Of a stretch of 64,000 bases of DNA, positions 1-11,300 are shown piece by piece. The notes below the pieces were generated by a model that worked only from the letters and a program-made list of their open reading frames with translations, had not been told where the DNA came from and did not search any database. The stretch is from Byssochlamys sp. IMV 00236 (lineage: Eukaryota > Ascomycota > Eurotiomycetes > Eurotiales > Thermoascaceae). The DNA is taken from the NCBI GenBank assembly GCA_001931875.2, contig MSJH02000544.1:124001-188000 (forward strand), written 5' to 3'. Position 1 is the first letter of the stretch. Every line of letters starts with the position of its first letter. The translations under genes and the position numbers were made by a program.

Positions 1-1356
1 GAATGGCTGGAATACACAAAGTCCTGGCGTCCGGGATTCTGGCAACATAAATGCCAGCATCGAGCATGTTGGATGCAAGCCGCGGGGATCCTGGAGTCGG
101 ACATCTACTACGCCTCGAGTCCGATCACCGCGTCGACGCATTTCCCCTATCCCGGTTCTCTGTCACCCTGCCCTCTGAATCTGGCTCTTCTTCAGACCTG
201 TCGGACTATATACTACGAGGCTCGCACAATGCCTTATGAACTCAATAGGTTCCACACGTGGGAGCTAAGCAGCTTTTCAAATTTCACTTATTGTTTGAAG
301 AGTTGGCAGATCCGGTCCATTAGCCATCTGTCGATTGATCTCAGTGATTCCTTCGGCGGTAATACGGCTGCGTGGAACGAGTCGCTCGCCGTTATTGCGC
401 GCGCTTTCGCGGGTCTGAAGACCCTCTCGATCACGATATGGCTTGGCTCCTTCCATCAAGCCTTCAGACCGAATTTCTGGTCGGGGGGTCTGCTGGACCT
501 TGATCGTTTGCAACTTCAAGGTCTTCGCCTTGTGATATATGGAAGACCAGGACAGCCGGTTTTTGACTACTCCGCAGGAACGGGCGTGGAGCTTCCAGTT
601 GAGCATTTCAATACGCACCTTCGCCAGTGTGGAACTGGTCTTGAGGGAAGCCGTTTGATAATGGAGGACTGCGACCAAATCTCCTACAAGGGAACGGTAT
701 CAAAGACTGCTTCTACCCAACAATCTGAGACCAAGTTCAGCGCAGCGCAGAAATGTCTAGAGCATATCTACGCAGACTGGGCACACAAGAGATGCGATGC
801 CATTTTACCTGTTGGGTTCCATTTCGATTTCTATCCGCTCTATATGCGCGATATGCTTGAGAGGCTGCCTGAGAGCGTGGGAAATGCTGAAATTCAAGGA
901 CACAATCTATTCACGCGGAAGTATGCATTTTGTAATGCGTACGATAAATCCGATGGAGGACGGCATCCGATTATAGGATATCAGTTTCATGATGACACGC
1001 CTCCTGAGGAAGTAAACAGGGGCGTCGAAATGTTCCTGGAAGCTCGGAAACGGCTGAAGAGGTCCCATGCAAAATGGGCACCGGTATATCAGGCTGAAGC
1101 TCAGAAAATACTTCAGGAACGCAGAGCTCGACGAATGTCTCGTGGCTCGCAGCTGGAACAGAAACCCTGTCGAGATAAGATGGGTTATTCTCTGCTAGAA
1201 CACGATGGGGAGCCGGGAGAATGGAGACATCGCCTGGTTGCGGAGACAGTCGCTCCATTAATTGAAACTTTTCCGTGGGAAGTACCAAAACTCGCGAGGG
1301 TAGAGACTGATATCTGCATAGACTGTCCTAAGAAAGGACCTGGTCATCCCCAGTAG
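1..1356 (+). CDS. Hypothetical protein, 5' end cut by the window edge
   Basis: The reading frame is open from base 1 to the TAG at 1354-1356 with no stop, so the true start probably lies upstream of the window. The first in-frame ATG inside the window is at 73 and would give 427 residues. I do not recognise the product. The style (a start region followed by LLQTCRTIYYEAR, a stretch of Leu-rich SISHLSIDLSD and a long hydrophilic C-terminus rich in Arg, Lys and Glu) resembles the large group of uncharacterised Eurotiales proteins often found with F-box-like or 2EXR-like N-termini, but no domain can be named safely. There is no signal peptide or membrane segment in the visible part. No intron is needed to keep the frame open. 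Confidence 0.6.
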   Translation, partial: EWLEYTKSWRPGFWQHKCQHRACWMQAAGILESDIYYASSPITASTHFPYPGSLSPCPLNLALLQTCRTIYYEARTMPYELNRFHTWELSSFSNFTYCLKSWQIRSISHLSIDLSDSFGGNTAAWNESLAVIARAFAGLKTLSITIWLGSFHQAFRPNFWSGGLLDLDRLQLQGLRLVIYGRPGQPVFDYSAGTGVELPVEHFNTHLRQCGTGLEGSRLIMEDCDQISYKGTVSKTASTQQSETKFSAAQKCLEHIYADWAHKRCDAILPVGFHFDFYPLYMRDMLERLPESVGNAEIQGHNLFTRKYAFCNAYDKSDGGRHPIIGYQFHDDTPPEEVNRGVEMFLEARKRLKRSHAKWAPVYQAEAQKILQERRARRMSRGSQLEQKPCRDKMGYSLLEHDGEPGEWRHRLVAETVAPLIETFPWEVPKLARVETDICIDCPKKGPGHPQ

Positions 1357-2158
1357 CTCGGTGTCTGAGTCCACATTTCGAGATAATTTGCAAGAACAGA
1401 ATTCCTGAATAGGGTATCTCAGTAGTGACAGTGTCGTTTAGAGGGGCATTTACCCTGTTTGGATAAACACATCTTGGCAATGATTGTGATTGTATTTGTA
1501 TTTTGACCTGGACACGTCTGCGATAGGCGATGTTGTACGTCAAATATTGAATATGAATATGACTGTATATAGTTAGTATGCCTGAATGATAAACACGTTC
1601 CGTTCCCTCTAGTAGTTAATAATAATTGTCCCCAAGCGTACTACTGTACTCCGTACATAGGCAATGACATATGTGCCATGTGGAGATCCCTAGTATATGG
1701 TAACCTTAAGGCTGATCCAGAATAGTGAATATGTAATTGATATCATCGAAGTGGCCGTCCTATGTATTTTACAGTCAGGGCTGAAAATCCTTCACGGAAG
1801 GCGCGGGCCGGAAGTAATTTATTAATAATTAGCAGCGCCTTAGCGAGTGCAAATATGGATTCTTTCTGTTTTTGCCCCATAACGCCGATAAATGATCTTC
1901 GCTAGTGCCGAGGTTACTCCTTCGGAGGTGGATTTTTCCTGTTCGCGCCGTGATGGACGGGGCCTTTGGGCCTTTCCGCTATGTGCCGCAGGTTCCCGAA
2001 CTGCCGGTTTCATTTTTTCTATTTTTGACGTACTCTACTCCTTTCGAACAATGAGATCGCAAACGCCAAGGGGTTCAATGCGTTGATCTTGTGCCTTGTG
2101 CCTTGTATCCTGTGTCTTCTGTCTTCTCTCAGGGAAAACCTCCCTGCGGTAGTGCAAC
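1357..2158. other. Intergenic region before the MFS gene
   Basis: About 800 bases with moderate A+T and no convincing coding frame. It should hold the 3' end of the preceding gene and the promoter of the transporter that starts at 2159. I see no repeat or RNA gene here. Confidence 0.5.
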
Positions 2159-4152
2159 ATGACGGTTGTGGCGTCTCAGCAGCTCCCGGTCTTGCTCCGG
2201 GTGCGTTCAAGCACTGTTTTCATTGTTACCGCTGTTGCTATTGCGGTTTTTACGGTATGATTTTGACGCAGCAGGAAGAACCCCAGAACTAGTTAGTTTC
2301 CAGAAAAGCTAATAGTTGCATAGGATACCTTTCTCTATGGGCAAGTTCACTTGCAATATCAGAATTAAGTGCAGCGAACTGACCGGCAGAAAGTCTCTTG
2401 ATTCCTGTCTTTCCCTCGGCCCTCCAGGAAAGATGCTCTGTGCCCGAGTCGAAAGGTGAGGCTTCACGAGCCTTTCCAATAACGGCGTCTGAACTGACTT
2501 GATATAGTGCAAATGTACACGTCCTATCTAGTAGGACTAACTGGTGCCGGTAATCTCATTGGAGCTTGTATGTTTGATGCGATCATTTCAGTTGCTGTTG
2601 TGTTGTATGTACTGACAGACTATTTGAAAGTCTTTTTTGGCTGGCTCGCAGATCACACCAGCAACAGACGGTTCTCTCTCTTGCTAAGCCTTTCGGTCTT
2701 GACCGTGGCCACAGTTCTCATATGGATTGCGCATAACGTTGCTATACTATATGCAGGCCGATTCCTGCAAGGACTAGCCTCGGCTGCAGTATGGAGTGTA
2801 GGCCTTGCACTTCTCGTTGACACTGTAGGGAAAAGGGAGATACCCGTCGTCATGGGCTATGTCAACGTAGCCTTCAGCGCCGGCACAGTCACAGGGCCCT
2901 TCGTTGGAGGTATCGTGTATTCCCTCGCAGGATATGATGCGACCTTGGGACTCGCTGTCGGCCTTCTTGGTTTGGACATAATCCTACGGCTTTTGATCGT
3001 CGAGAAACGCGACCTACAACAAATCCTAGAATCTTCCGCGGTTGATGAAGCGAACGAGGACGTCGTGCAGCCTTTGCTAGGGACACCCACTGCATCTACG
3101 AACAATAGACATACGCAGACATCGTATTCTTCCACGCTGCCTGCCACGCAGGAGAATCAGGAGGACGAGGGAACTGAGGTTGAGGTTGCGTATAAGACAC
3201 TGATAAACTCGAAACGTCTGGTCGTACTCTTGGTTTGCGCGATAGTTCAAGCAATAACAATGAGCTCGTTCGAGGTCACCCTGCCGCTACATCTTCGTGA
3301 TATCTTCAACTATGATCCGAAGGGAGCAGGTCTGGCATTTATACCTCTAATGGTCCCGGCTTTCTTCTCCCCCGCGATAGGTCAGTATTGTCCCCCCCTC
3401 CTNNNNNNNNNNNNNNNNNNNNTTTCCCGCAATATATGTCTAAACGTGACTATCATAGGGTACGTCTGCGATCGTGTTGGCAATAAAATTGTTGCATTTT
3501 TGGGGTATATTCTCTGCGCCGTGGCACTCGTTCTCCTGCGGTTGCCTACACACAAAGATACCCTGAACGAAGTTGGAATGTTTGGTGACCTTTTGATGAT
3601 CGGCACCGCCATGTGCATGACTATGACGCCGGTCTTGACGGAGATCTTTGTTGCAGTGGAAGATTTGGAAGAGCAAAAGCCGGGACGCTTTGGACCTTAT
3701 GGAGCTTATGCGCAGGCGGTAAGTATAGCTATAGCTACTCGCCAGAATATCGTGATCGTTCGGGAGACTGACCCTACTTGAACAGTATGGCCTCTTCGAG
3801 TTTGTCTATTCAGCCGGTATTCTCGGTGGTCCAATCATGGGTACGTGTGCCCAAACCTCACCTAAGGGACTGCATGCTAATTTCCCCATAGCCGGATGGT
3901 TGAGGACCAGCTTCTCATGGAATGCGCTAACGCTTGTCCTTGGTACGCACTTTTCCTTAATTGACCGTTATCTACAGTAAAGTTATCTTTCTAACCTAGG
4001 ACTCCGTTCGTTATAGGAATTCTGAGTTTTGCTACCAGCTTCCTAATGGTACGTTATGTCATAGCTCCTACAACAGAGCACCTGCTTACTGCTGATAGAT
4101 ACCCACGAAATGGTCTGCCATCGATGATCATGATGAGGAAGAAACCAGATAA
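2159..4152 (+). CDS. MFS transporter, VMAT/DHA1-like, 10 exons
   Basis: A predicted drug/amine:proton antiporter of the major facilitator superfamily, 478 residues. Exons by splice signals and frame: 2159-2254, 2324-2340, 2394-2455, 2508-2567, 2631-3380, 3459-3718, 3786-3840, 3892-3942, 4017-4048, 4099-4152. The spliced N-terminus reads VAIAVFT-DTFLYGLLIPVFPSAL-QER, which is the family's first helix and loop. It is followed by the loop 2-3 motif A (GWLADHTSNRR), the helix 4 motif GRFLQGLASA and the helix 5 motif GTVTGPFVGG. A long acidic cytoplasmic loop lies between helices 6 and 7, then PLMVPAFFSPAIGYVCDRVGNK and the C-terminal acidic tail DDHDEEETR. Intron 2 (2341-2393) appears to use a GC-AG pair (GCAAGT donor). 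The 20-N gap at 3403-3422 falls inside intron 5, so the protein is probably not damaged. Substrate is unknown. It precedes a dehydroshikimate-dehydratase-like gene on the same strand. Confidence 0.85.
3403..3422. other. Assembly gap of 20 N
   Basis: Twenty unknown bases, directly after a C-rich run, inside the fifth intron (3381-3458) of the MFS gene. The true gap length is not known, since 20 may be a placeholder. Confidence 0.99.
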
Positions 4153-5112
4153 ACGTCATCGGTTGATGGGATAACACCTCCCGAAAAGACGACATGGAAC
4201 CACGGAAGTTTTTGCTTTAAAAGAATCAGTGTACTGTACTATAAGAGGTAACCGGAGGCACTCGCGCCTACTTATGGGACTATAGATGCGATAGAAAAAA
4301 GTTTACGTTGTTTATAGAATACAATAATCCTTAATGAAACCCTTGTGGTCAACAGGCAATTGATCAATTGAACCTATTCGACAGTTACTTGTTCTGCACT
4401 TACGTAGAATCTCCATTTTTGGGGCTCCGAAGCTCGAAAGACGTCACTGGAGTACATAACCTGACACCTAAGCAAGATACGTACACACTCAGAAAAGGCC
4501 AATCATGATCGGTATACAGACATATTCTCGTTCCACAGCGTTAATGTCCCGTTCACCTCCCTCCGTCCACGATAATCAGCTGAACAAGCTCCCAACGCCA
4601 TCAGAAGAACTGAAGAGAAAAAAAAAAATAATAAACAAGCTAGTAATATAAATGATCCTCAACGGAGTGGAGCAATCCGAAGTTCCGGGGATTTTGCAAG
4701 AACCCTCCAGAGTCCAGAATTGAGTACATAGTTCATTATTCAATACGGTGCGGAATGTGGGTATGGTCTTCAGCCCTCGCTAATCATTTTCCCAAGCCAG
4801 CGGTTGGATATGAGCTATACGTACGGGGCGCCGTTCCGTACGATATGTCGACACCGAGGATGTCTTGTTGATCCACATCGAGCCAGCCATGAAGTTTCGG
4901 AATCCGTTCATTACGCGGTTCGATATCTCTCTAGTGGGAACCAATCATGGCACGTTATGGGATTTGGGGGGGCTTCATTTTCTTTATTTCATCGTACTCG
5001 CTTTAACCGTCTAAAACCGCAACTTGGTGGATGACAGTTCTTCCACTTTTTTTTTCTTCTTTACTAGAGTCCAGATCTGTTCTTATCGATTGTTATTGTG
5101 ACAAGTACGAAT
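4153..5112. other. Intergenic region with pyrimidine-rich promoter tract
   Basis: About 960 bases without a gene I can support. A T/C-rich tract at roughly 5036-5064 lies just upstream of the ATG at 5113, an arrangement common in strongly used fungal promoters. An A-run at 4618-4630 is the only simple repeat seen. Confidence 0.45.
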
Positions 5113-6252
5113 ATGAAACGCTCCTACTCTCATCTGATGGAATACACAGAGCCCTATAAACTAGCAGTTACGTCAGTATCTCTGGGCCGAGCCCGCTTTC
5201 ACAGCATACGAGAAAAGCTGTTGCAAGCCTCTCGTCATGGCATTCAGGGAATTGAGCTATTCTATGAAGACTTGGAGCATCTCGCAAGTTCCTTTCCAGG
5301 CGGTGCCGTCAGCACGAATATCCTCCTTGCCGCGCATCATATTCGAAAACTATGCGACTCACTAGACCTTACCGTTATAAATCTCCAGCCATTTATGTTC
5401 TACGAGGGGCTTCTCGATCGTCCCGAACATGACCGGATCATTAATGAGAAGCTGCCCTTATGGTTTGGGATTCTGCGTATTCTCGGTTCAGATACGATCT
5501 TGATCCCGTCGAATTTCTTGCCGCCGGACCCTACCACAGGACAGGCTCGAATCACGGGGAATATCGACGTGATTGTCTCAGACTTGACAGAGATGGCAGA
5601 CTTAGGGGCACGACAATCGCCTGCAGTGAAATTTGCATACGAAGCGCTTGCCTGGGGAACGTTTGTCGATACATGGGAGGCAGCATGGGACATTGTCTGC
5701 CGAGTCAACAGACCGAATTTCGGAATCGGTCTGGATACATTTAATATTGCAGGTCGTATATACGGTGATCCGACATCATTGACGCGGAAAACACGAACGG
5801 CAGAATTGGACTTTCATCTATCGATGCTTAGAATGTCACGGATCTTGGACCCTGGCAAGATCTTTGCCTTCCAACTCGCCGATGCCGAGTATCTGGCTCG
5901 TCCTCTGAGCACAAAGCACCCGTTTCACGTGGAAGGACAACCAAGTCGCATGAGCTGGTCGCGAAATGCTAGGTTATTTCCTTTCGAGCGGGGACTAGGA
6001 GCTTATCTTCCGGTTCTCGAGGTTGTAAAAACCGTTCTGAATCTTGGTTACACCGGCTGGATATCGATGGAAGTATTCTCCACCTCTCTTGCTAGTCCTG
6101 AAGCATTCGTTCCTCTTATCCAGGCCAGGAGAGCGCTCGACTCTTGGGAAATATTGATTGAAGAAATCGAAGGGCCTGCGGCGACGGAGTCGTTAGAAGA
6201 TCGACGATGCGCCCCGAGAATCTCAGGCAGTAGTCCTAGAGCTCTGATGTAA
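5113..6252 (+). CDS. 3-dehydroshikimate dehydratase-like TIM-barrel enzyme
   Basis: A single-exon gene for 379 residues of the AP-endonuclease-2/xylose-isomerase-like barrel superfamily, closest in style to fungal 3-dehydroshikimate dehydratase (QutC/Qa-4), which makes protocatechuate in quinate catabolism. Family landmarks in order are AVTSVSLGRARFHSI at the N-terminus, GIQGIELFYEDLEHLA, FAYEALAWG (a likely metal-binding Glu), GIGLDTFNIAGRIYGDP (a likely metal Asp), FAFQLADAEYL and GWISMEVFS (a likely metal Glu). The C-terminus ends soon after the barrel, so the 4-hydroxyphenylpyruvate-dioxygenase-like half seen in some bacterial enzymes is absent, as in QutC. I chose the ATG at 5113; an upstream in-frame GTG at 5098 is not a normal fungal start. 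The enzyme should be cytosolic. No other quinate-pathway gene is in the window, so it could also be a paralogue with another substrate. Confidence 0.75.
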   Translation: MKRSYSHLMEYTEPYKLAVTSVSLGRARFHSIREKLLQASRHGIQGIELFYEDLEHLASSFPGGAVSTNILLAAHHIRKLCDSLDLTVINLQPFMFYEGLLDRPEHDRIINEKLPLWFGILRILGSDTILIPSNFLPPDPTTGQARITGNIDVIVSDLTEMADLGARQSPAVKFAYEALAWGTFVDTWEAAWDIVCRVNRPNFGIGLDTFNIAGRIYGDPTSLTRKTRTAELDFHLSMLRMSRILDPGKIFAFQLADAEYLARPLSTKHPFHVEGQPSRMSWSRNARLFPFERGLGAYLPVLEVVKTVLNLGYTGWISMEVFSTSLASPEAFVPLIQARRALDSWEILIEEIEGPAATESLEDRRCAPRISGSSPRALM

Positions 6253-7007
6253 ATTCGATATGTGGCTTTGGAAAAGTCCGATGATGGGATTTATGACTAT
6301 TCATGTTTCAGATAGACATCGCGCGCGCCGTTATGGATTTGGATTAAATGCTAAATTTCTGCCTGCACCACTTTCGCTCCAACAAACATAACAACAGGAC
6401 AATGGAGATCTATGGCCACATCAGTATATGCATCCAGAACTTGAGAATAAGTATGGAATCACAGAGTTAATAAAACAAAGCTTAAATTATAATAACATAG
6501 GGTAATAAGCCCTTGCCATTCCTCAATGGGAGGGAGGTAAACAAATAATCGAACACCATGCATTAGTCTTCTTACTTCCAAATCCATAAGAGGTCAGCCA
6601 TCTATACACAGAAGAGCACATAACGATGGGAAATAACCATTAGACTTGTAGACCTTGAAAAAAAAAATAGCACGAAAATTCTCTTTCGTTTTAAGAAGAC
6701 CAGGGAGTTCGAGTTCGTTATTTCATAGTATGTATTCATCCTTATCGGCGATAAGGTTCCCTACCGCTTTAGTCCCAGTCTAGTTTACCGTCGCTAGTTA
6801 ACCCCGTCCCCAGCTCTCGGGGGCCGCATACCATACTTGAGCATCAATCATCAACCATCATCGCCGACCCCAAACTCCACGGATTGACTGGATCTATGAG
6901 ACACAGGTGTCCATCGATCCCGCAATACATCTCGTCCGGAATAACATCAACATTGCCAATCTCAATACCTTAATCCGACCAACCCAACACCGAGTACAAC
7001 ATACATC
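6253..7007. other. Intergenic region
   Basis: About 750 bases separating the dehydratase-like gene from the TMEM234-like gene. No coding frame, RNA gene or repeat could be supported. The last 150 bases, up to 7007, are rich in C, A and T and probably form the 5' leader. Confidence 0.45.
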
Positions 7008-7688
7008 ATGGACCCCGACACGCCTCCTCCACCCTCACAGCCCTCCGCATTCAATTACATCCTCTCCTTTCTTCTCGTCGGTATCGCATGGGGATTCACG
7101 ACGCCATTCATCCGTCGTGCTGCGGTCGATTTCAATGCGCGACAGGCCGCGAAGCAAGCAACCACCACCACCACCACCACCTCTGATTCCGATCCAACGG
7201 CAACAGGAGCAGGAGAAGGAACGGGAGCAGGAACAGAACCAGAACCAACTCCCGCACCAACAACAACTCGAACATCATGGCTAAAACACAAACTGGTCAC
7301 TCTATTCTGGACGGTGGTGAACCTCCTCCGTACTCCAGCTTACGCAATTCCGCTCATCGTGAATTTGACCGGGAGTATTTGGTTTTTCCTTCTAGTCGGC
7401 AAGCATGGTATGTTCTACACTGCACTGCACTACCTACCAATTCCCACAATACAACCATTCCATGTGTCTGTAATCCCGACATAAACCGAGTAAATGCTAA
7501 CGTGTATCTATTCTCAGTGGGAAACGACAGAACTCTCCCTCACAGTCCCGATAACGAACTCCATGGCGTTCCTCTTCACGGTTCTGGGCGAATGGTACGT
7601 TGAGCGGAAAGTGATTGAGCGCGAGACGTGGATAGGGATGTTTTTGGTTCTAGGTGGGATTGCGCTGTGCGTGCATTCGAAGGGTTGA
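7008..7688 (+). CDS. TMEM234-family small membrane protein
   Basis: Two exons, 7008-7407 and 7531-7688, give 185 residues. The join restores the frame as LLVGKH-ELSLTVPITNSMAFLFT. The first hydrophobic segment, with FNYILSFLLVGIAWGFTTPFIRRAA, is the start of the TMEM234 domain, and the end holds LGEWYVERKVIERETWIGMFLVLGGIALCV. Four membrane spans are expected. Between spans 1 and 2 lies a low-complexity loop of Thr, Ala, Gly, Glu and Pro, encoded by ACC repeats, which the core family lacks. An acceptor 14 bases upstream (at 7516) would break the frame, so the one at 7530 is preferred. The family is related to drug/metabolite transporters but has no settled biochemical role in fungi. It is convergent with the chitin synthase gene. 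Confidence 0.75.
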
Positions 7689-8350
7689 GTGGATGATGTG
7701 GATTATATTTAGGGTCTGTTATCTTGTTATTATAGATTGATAGTTAGAGATAAATGGTCATATTACTTGTGAGGTGCATAGTGTGGATTTAGCTAGTAAC
7801 TCGATCTGCATTGCGGGCACAGAAATTGTAGATAGTTCGGTCTTCAAAATAGAGATTGGCTTAAGTGGACAATCCTGTAATAGCTAAGGGGTGTAGTCTA
7901 TGGGAGATGCTTTACGAGGAAGACTTCAGAAGCAGCAGGATATTTGGCTGTTCAATTTTAATACTAGAAACGAATTTGAAGGGGGAAAAAGAAAAGACAA
8001 CCATTCATAATAAAACACGCCCAAATGCCGCTCCAAGTCTCTATGAGGCTGCATATGACCAACGCTAATCATAACTGTCCCAGTAAAGGGGTATTTTCGT
8101 AAAAATAGCAATCCCATGGCGCTTCATAAGCTTGGTCGTAAAATCTGAGCTGAAAGTGAAACACACGAGAATAGTGAAACAGGGCCGCCGGAATGACGAC
8201 CAAATAGATAAGATATCATCCAGTGCAAAGTCATCAGCGGCGAAGACAATCATCAGACACCCATCATTGCCATGTCATACTGTAGCAGCCCACACCGTAG
8301 CGCATATCTGTACAGAAGGAGGAAAAAGGAAAATCATGGAAGAATGATGC
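7689..8350. other. Convergent intergenic region
   Basis: About 660 bases between the 3' ends of the TMEM234-like gene and the chitin synthase gene. It should contain both 3' untranslated regions. No other gene is supported; short open frames here overlap in conflicting phases. Confidence 0.5.
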
Positions 8351-11300
8351 TTAGACACCACGGAACTAGAACGGAGAGTGTTAGTAAGGAAATCAAGAGA
8401 GCTGGCATCGAGATCACTCACCATGCGAACAATCAGGAACCACATTGCACCAATGAACCGGAACACCGACAGACCAGCAACACTCCACAGGACGACAGCC
8501 ATATAGATTGTTGCTCTCTGCGTATCCGTATCGGAGTCGGTACTGGTATCCGATCTCTTGCTGTTGCTGCTGGTGCTACTGCTACTGCTACTGCTGCTGC
8601 TGCTGCTGCTTGTCTGGTCCACCCGCTCCAAACCAGCTGCACTTAGAACGACAGCTGCAAGAGCGAAATTGCAGAAAACCCAGACCAGAACGACCGCACT
8701 TCGGAATCCCTTGTAATAATCTTCTTGCTTTTCTTCTGCAGAGACCGTCCTGACTTCCTTTGGAGGTTTCTGTGCGAACTTGGCCAATTCGGCATCATAC
8801 TGAGCGTTGAGGTCTCCGTCATCCTGTGGGATGTTGACATCGACTTTCCCACCGGGCTTCACATTTGCTGACGGCAGCTTCTCAGCCTTGTCGTCACCCT
8901 TAGTACCCCACGTGATATCGTGCGTGTTACAAAACGCGTAGATGTTGAGGACATTGATATACGTCGGAGTGAGAAGGATATATTGGATGAACTATGATCT
9001 GTTAGCCAAGTGTCGTCGCTCGCTGGTAGATTGTTAAGAACTTACGCAAGTGAACATGTGCCAGGGATCGAAGAAAAGGAGTGATGCGATAAACCACATG
9101 ACGTATGTCGACGACAACGACACGATGATCGAGAAGAACTCCTTGTTGGTGAATAGATCCGAAAACTCGAATGATTTCTCAGCTATTTGTTGCTGAATCG
9201 ACTTGACAGTCACGAACACGGCTGCAAAACTCAAGTAGATCATGATGAAGACCCAGAAGTAAACCATTGTCATGTAGAATTTGTTCGATCCCTGCGGTCG
9301 ATTGCCAAGGGAGAGAACGAAACAAGTAACAAGCGTCGCGAGGTATAGCCATTCGAAGACCACACCGAGAATCTTACCCACGGTGCCCAGCAAATCGCTA
9401 GAGCCAAGATATGTCGTCAGGATATGGAAGACCAGGAAGAAATTGCCCTGCATTTACGTTAGCGGATCAAGCCGTAGCTTAAGACATAAGAGTCCCTTAC
9501 AATAGCAAACCAAGCAAAAATCATATTGATCGACTGGTAGATGAACTCAATGAGCAACATGAACTTCCTCATGAAGCTGTGATCACTGCGCCAGATCTGG
9601 TAGAAATGGGTGATAGAATATACAGCCGCGAAGAAACTGCCGTTGAGCCAACGTCGTCGTTGAAGAATGAATTCTGCCATGCGGTCCGGTACGTCAGTCT
9701 CTCCGGTAGAGGACTTAACGTACTGCAGGATCCATCGACAGTTGCGCTTGGTGACAATCTCGAAACAAAGGATACGATCTTCTGCCAGGTACATGTTGGC
9801 TGTGAAGATACCGGCGTTTGCACCGTGCATCTTCTCACCAGCGAAGTACTTTTCCAGAGGGCCTTGGCCGTTCTTGTCGTTCTGAAGCGCGACATACCGG
9901 TAGGCCGAGAAGGCACCAGGAAGCACGGAGATGAAGCCGAAAGTCGATTCCAGCGGCTTGTCGAGAATGTTGCTCAGCTTGTACTCGAAGTTCTGCGTGG
10001 CCACGAGAGGGTTGATCAGTTTCTTGCCATGAGACAACATGACCTTGATTTCACCGCAAGCGCCTCCGCACATAGGCTCCAAATCGAACGCTTTCCACAA
10101 GTGATAGATAGAATCCTTTCCTGGTTTAGTACCGGCATCAAGCAGCACACAGATGTTCGGATCCAGGACGCGACCAAATGCCTGGAAGAACCATCGGTGG
10201 GAATTGATCTTCTTTTGGTTCTTTTCCTTCAGACAGAACAGCATCTGCACAGGCGTGCCACTGCGCGGCTTCAGCACTACCTGCTCGCCCTTCAATTCCA
10301 ACCCGACCTGCGTGGTATACTCGTAGAGATGCGCAGTCACGTCCTTGCCGTTGACTTGCTGCTTCGCAATGCCATCCTGGTAGACACCCAGACCGGCCAG
10401 AACAGCCCTTGTTCGCGGGTTGATCTTGGCACGACCATCGCTGATCACACAAACGACAATTTTCTTCCAGGCCTCCTTGCCCCAGGTCTTGCTGTTGTTT
10501 CTCGAACACATATATTCGATGTTTTTGAAGACACCCACCATCGTTCGGGCGAAGAGGAAGTCGTCTTCGTTGTACATTGTCACAGCGATGAAGAGTTCCG
10601 TGTGTCGTGGCTTTGCAAACAGCTTCTGGCGCAACGTGAATCGCTCATTGTAGAAGTCTGCTGGATCGCAAGTGGCAGCGGAGTACCGCATGTGTGTGAA
10701 CTCATCACGGCCCGGGGGTTCTGCATGAGGCACTTGGCTCAGAAGTTTTGGAGGAACGGGGCAATCAAGCACGAGGTTTCCATTGAAGAGCTGAACTTCT
10801 TTGACTGTCTTCCACCGTCTGATCGGAGCAGGGCTGGGGGTATTCTCTATCCTCGGCTCATCCTGGTATTCCTGTCCGCTGTAAGGGTCCGGCCCGTATG
10901 GATTGTTCTCTTCTTGAAGCATGGGAACCCGGTCGTCTACGAATGGGTTGTTCTGCTCCAGTGAAGGATAGTGCCCCAGATCGTAACCCTCGTGAGGGGC
11001 GGCCGTGGGCTGATAGGGTTCTGTATAGTAGGCATCGTGGTGTTCTTCCGGATTGACGGTATAATCGTAACCAGGATAATGAACAGGAGGGTTGATATGG
11101 TCTTGCTCGTAAACGTCATTATGCCCGTATGAGTTGTGGATATTCTCCACGGAGTACTATGGAAGTTTTATATATGTCAGCGCAACCAGGACGCCTGTCT
11201 GGTTCGGGTAGTCACTCACTGTAGGCTGTTCCATCAAGCGGTCACTCGAGGGCATAGGCAAAGGCAGGTGAGGACGGCTGTATGGATTATCTTCTAGTTG

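Noticed and set aside
2507..3781. A 424-codon single-exon transporter
   Set aside because: This frame includes one intron in frame, runs through the gap-containing intron, and lacks the first helix and the last two; the ten-exon model restores all of them.
9579..10964. A 461-codon open frame on the plus strand
   Set aside because: It lies exactly antisense to the chitin synthase catalytic exon, whose protein is strongly family-like. Codon periodicity of the real gene keeps the opposite frame open.
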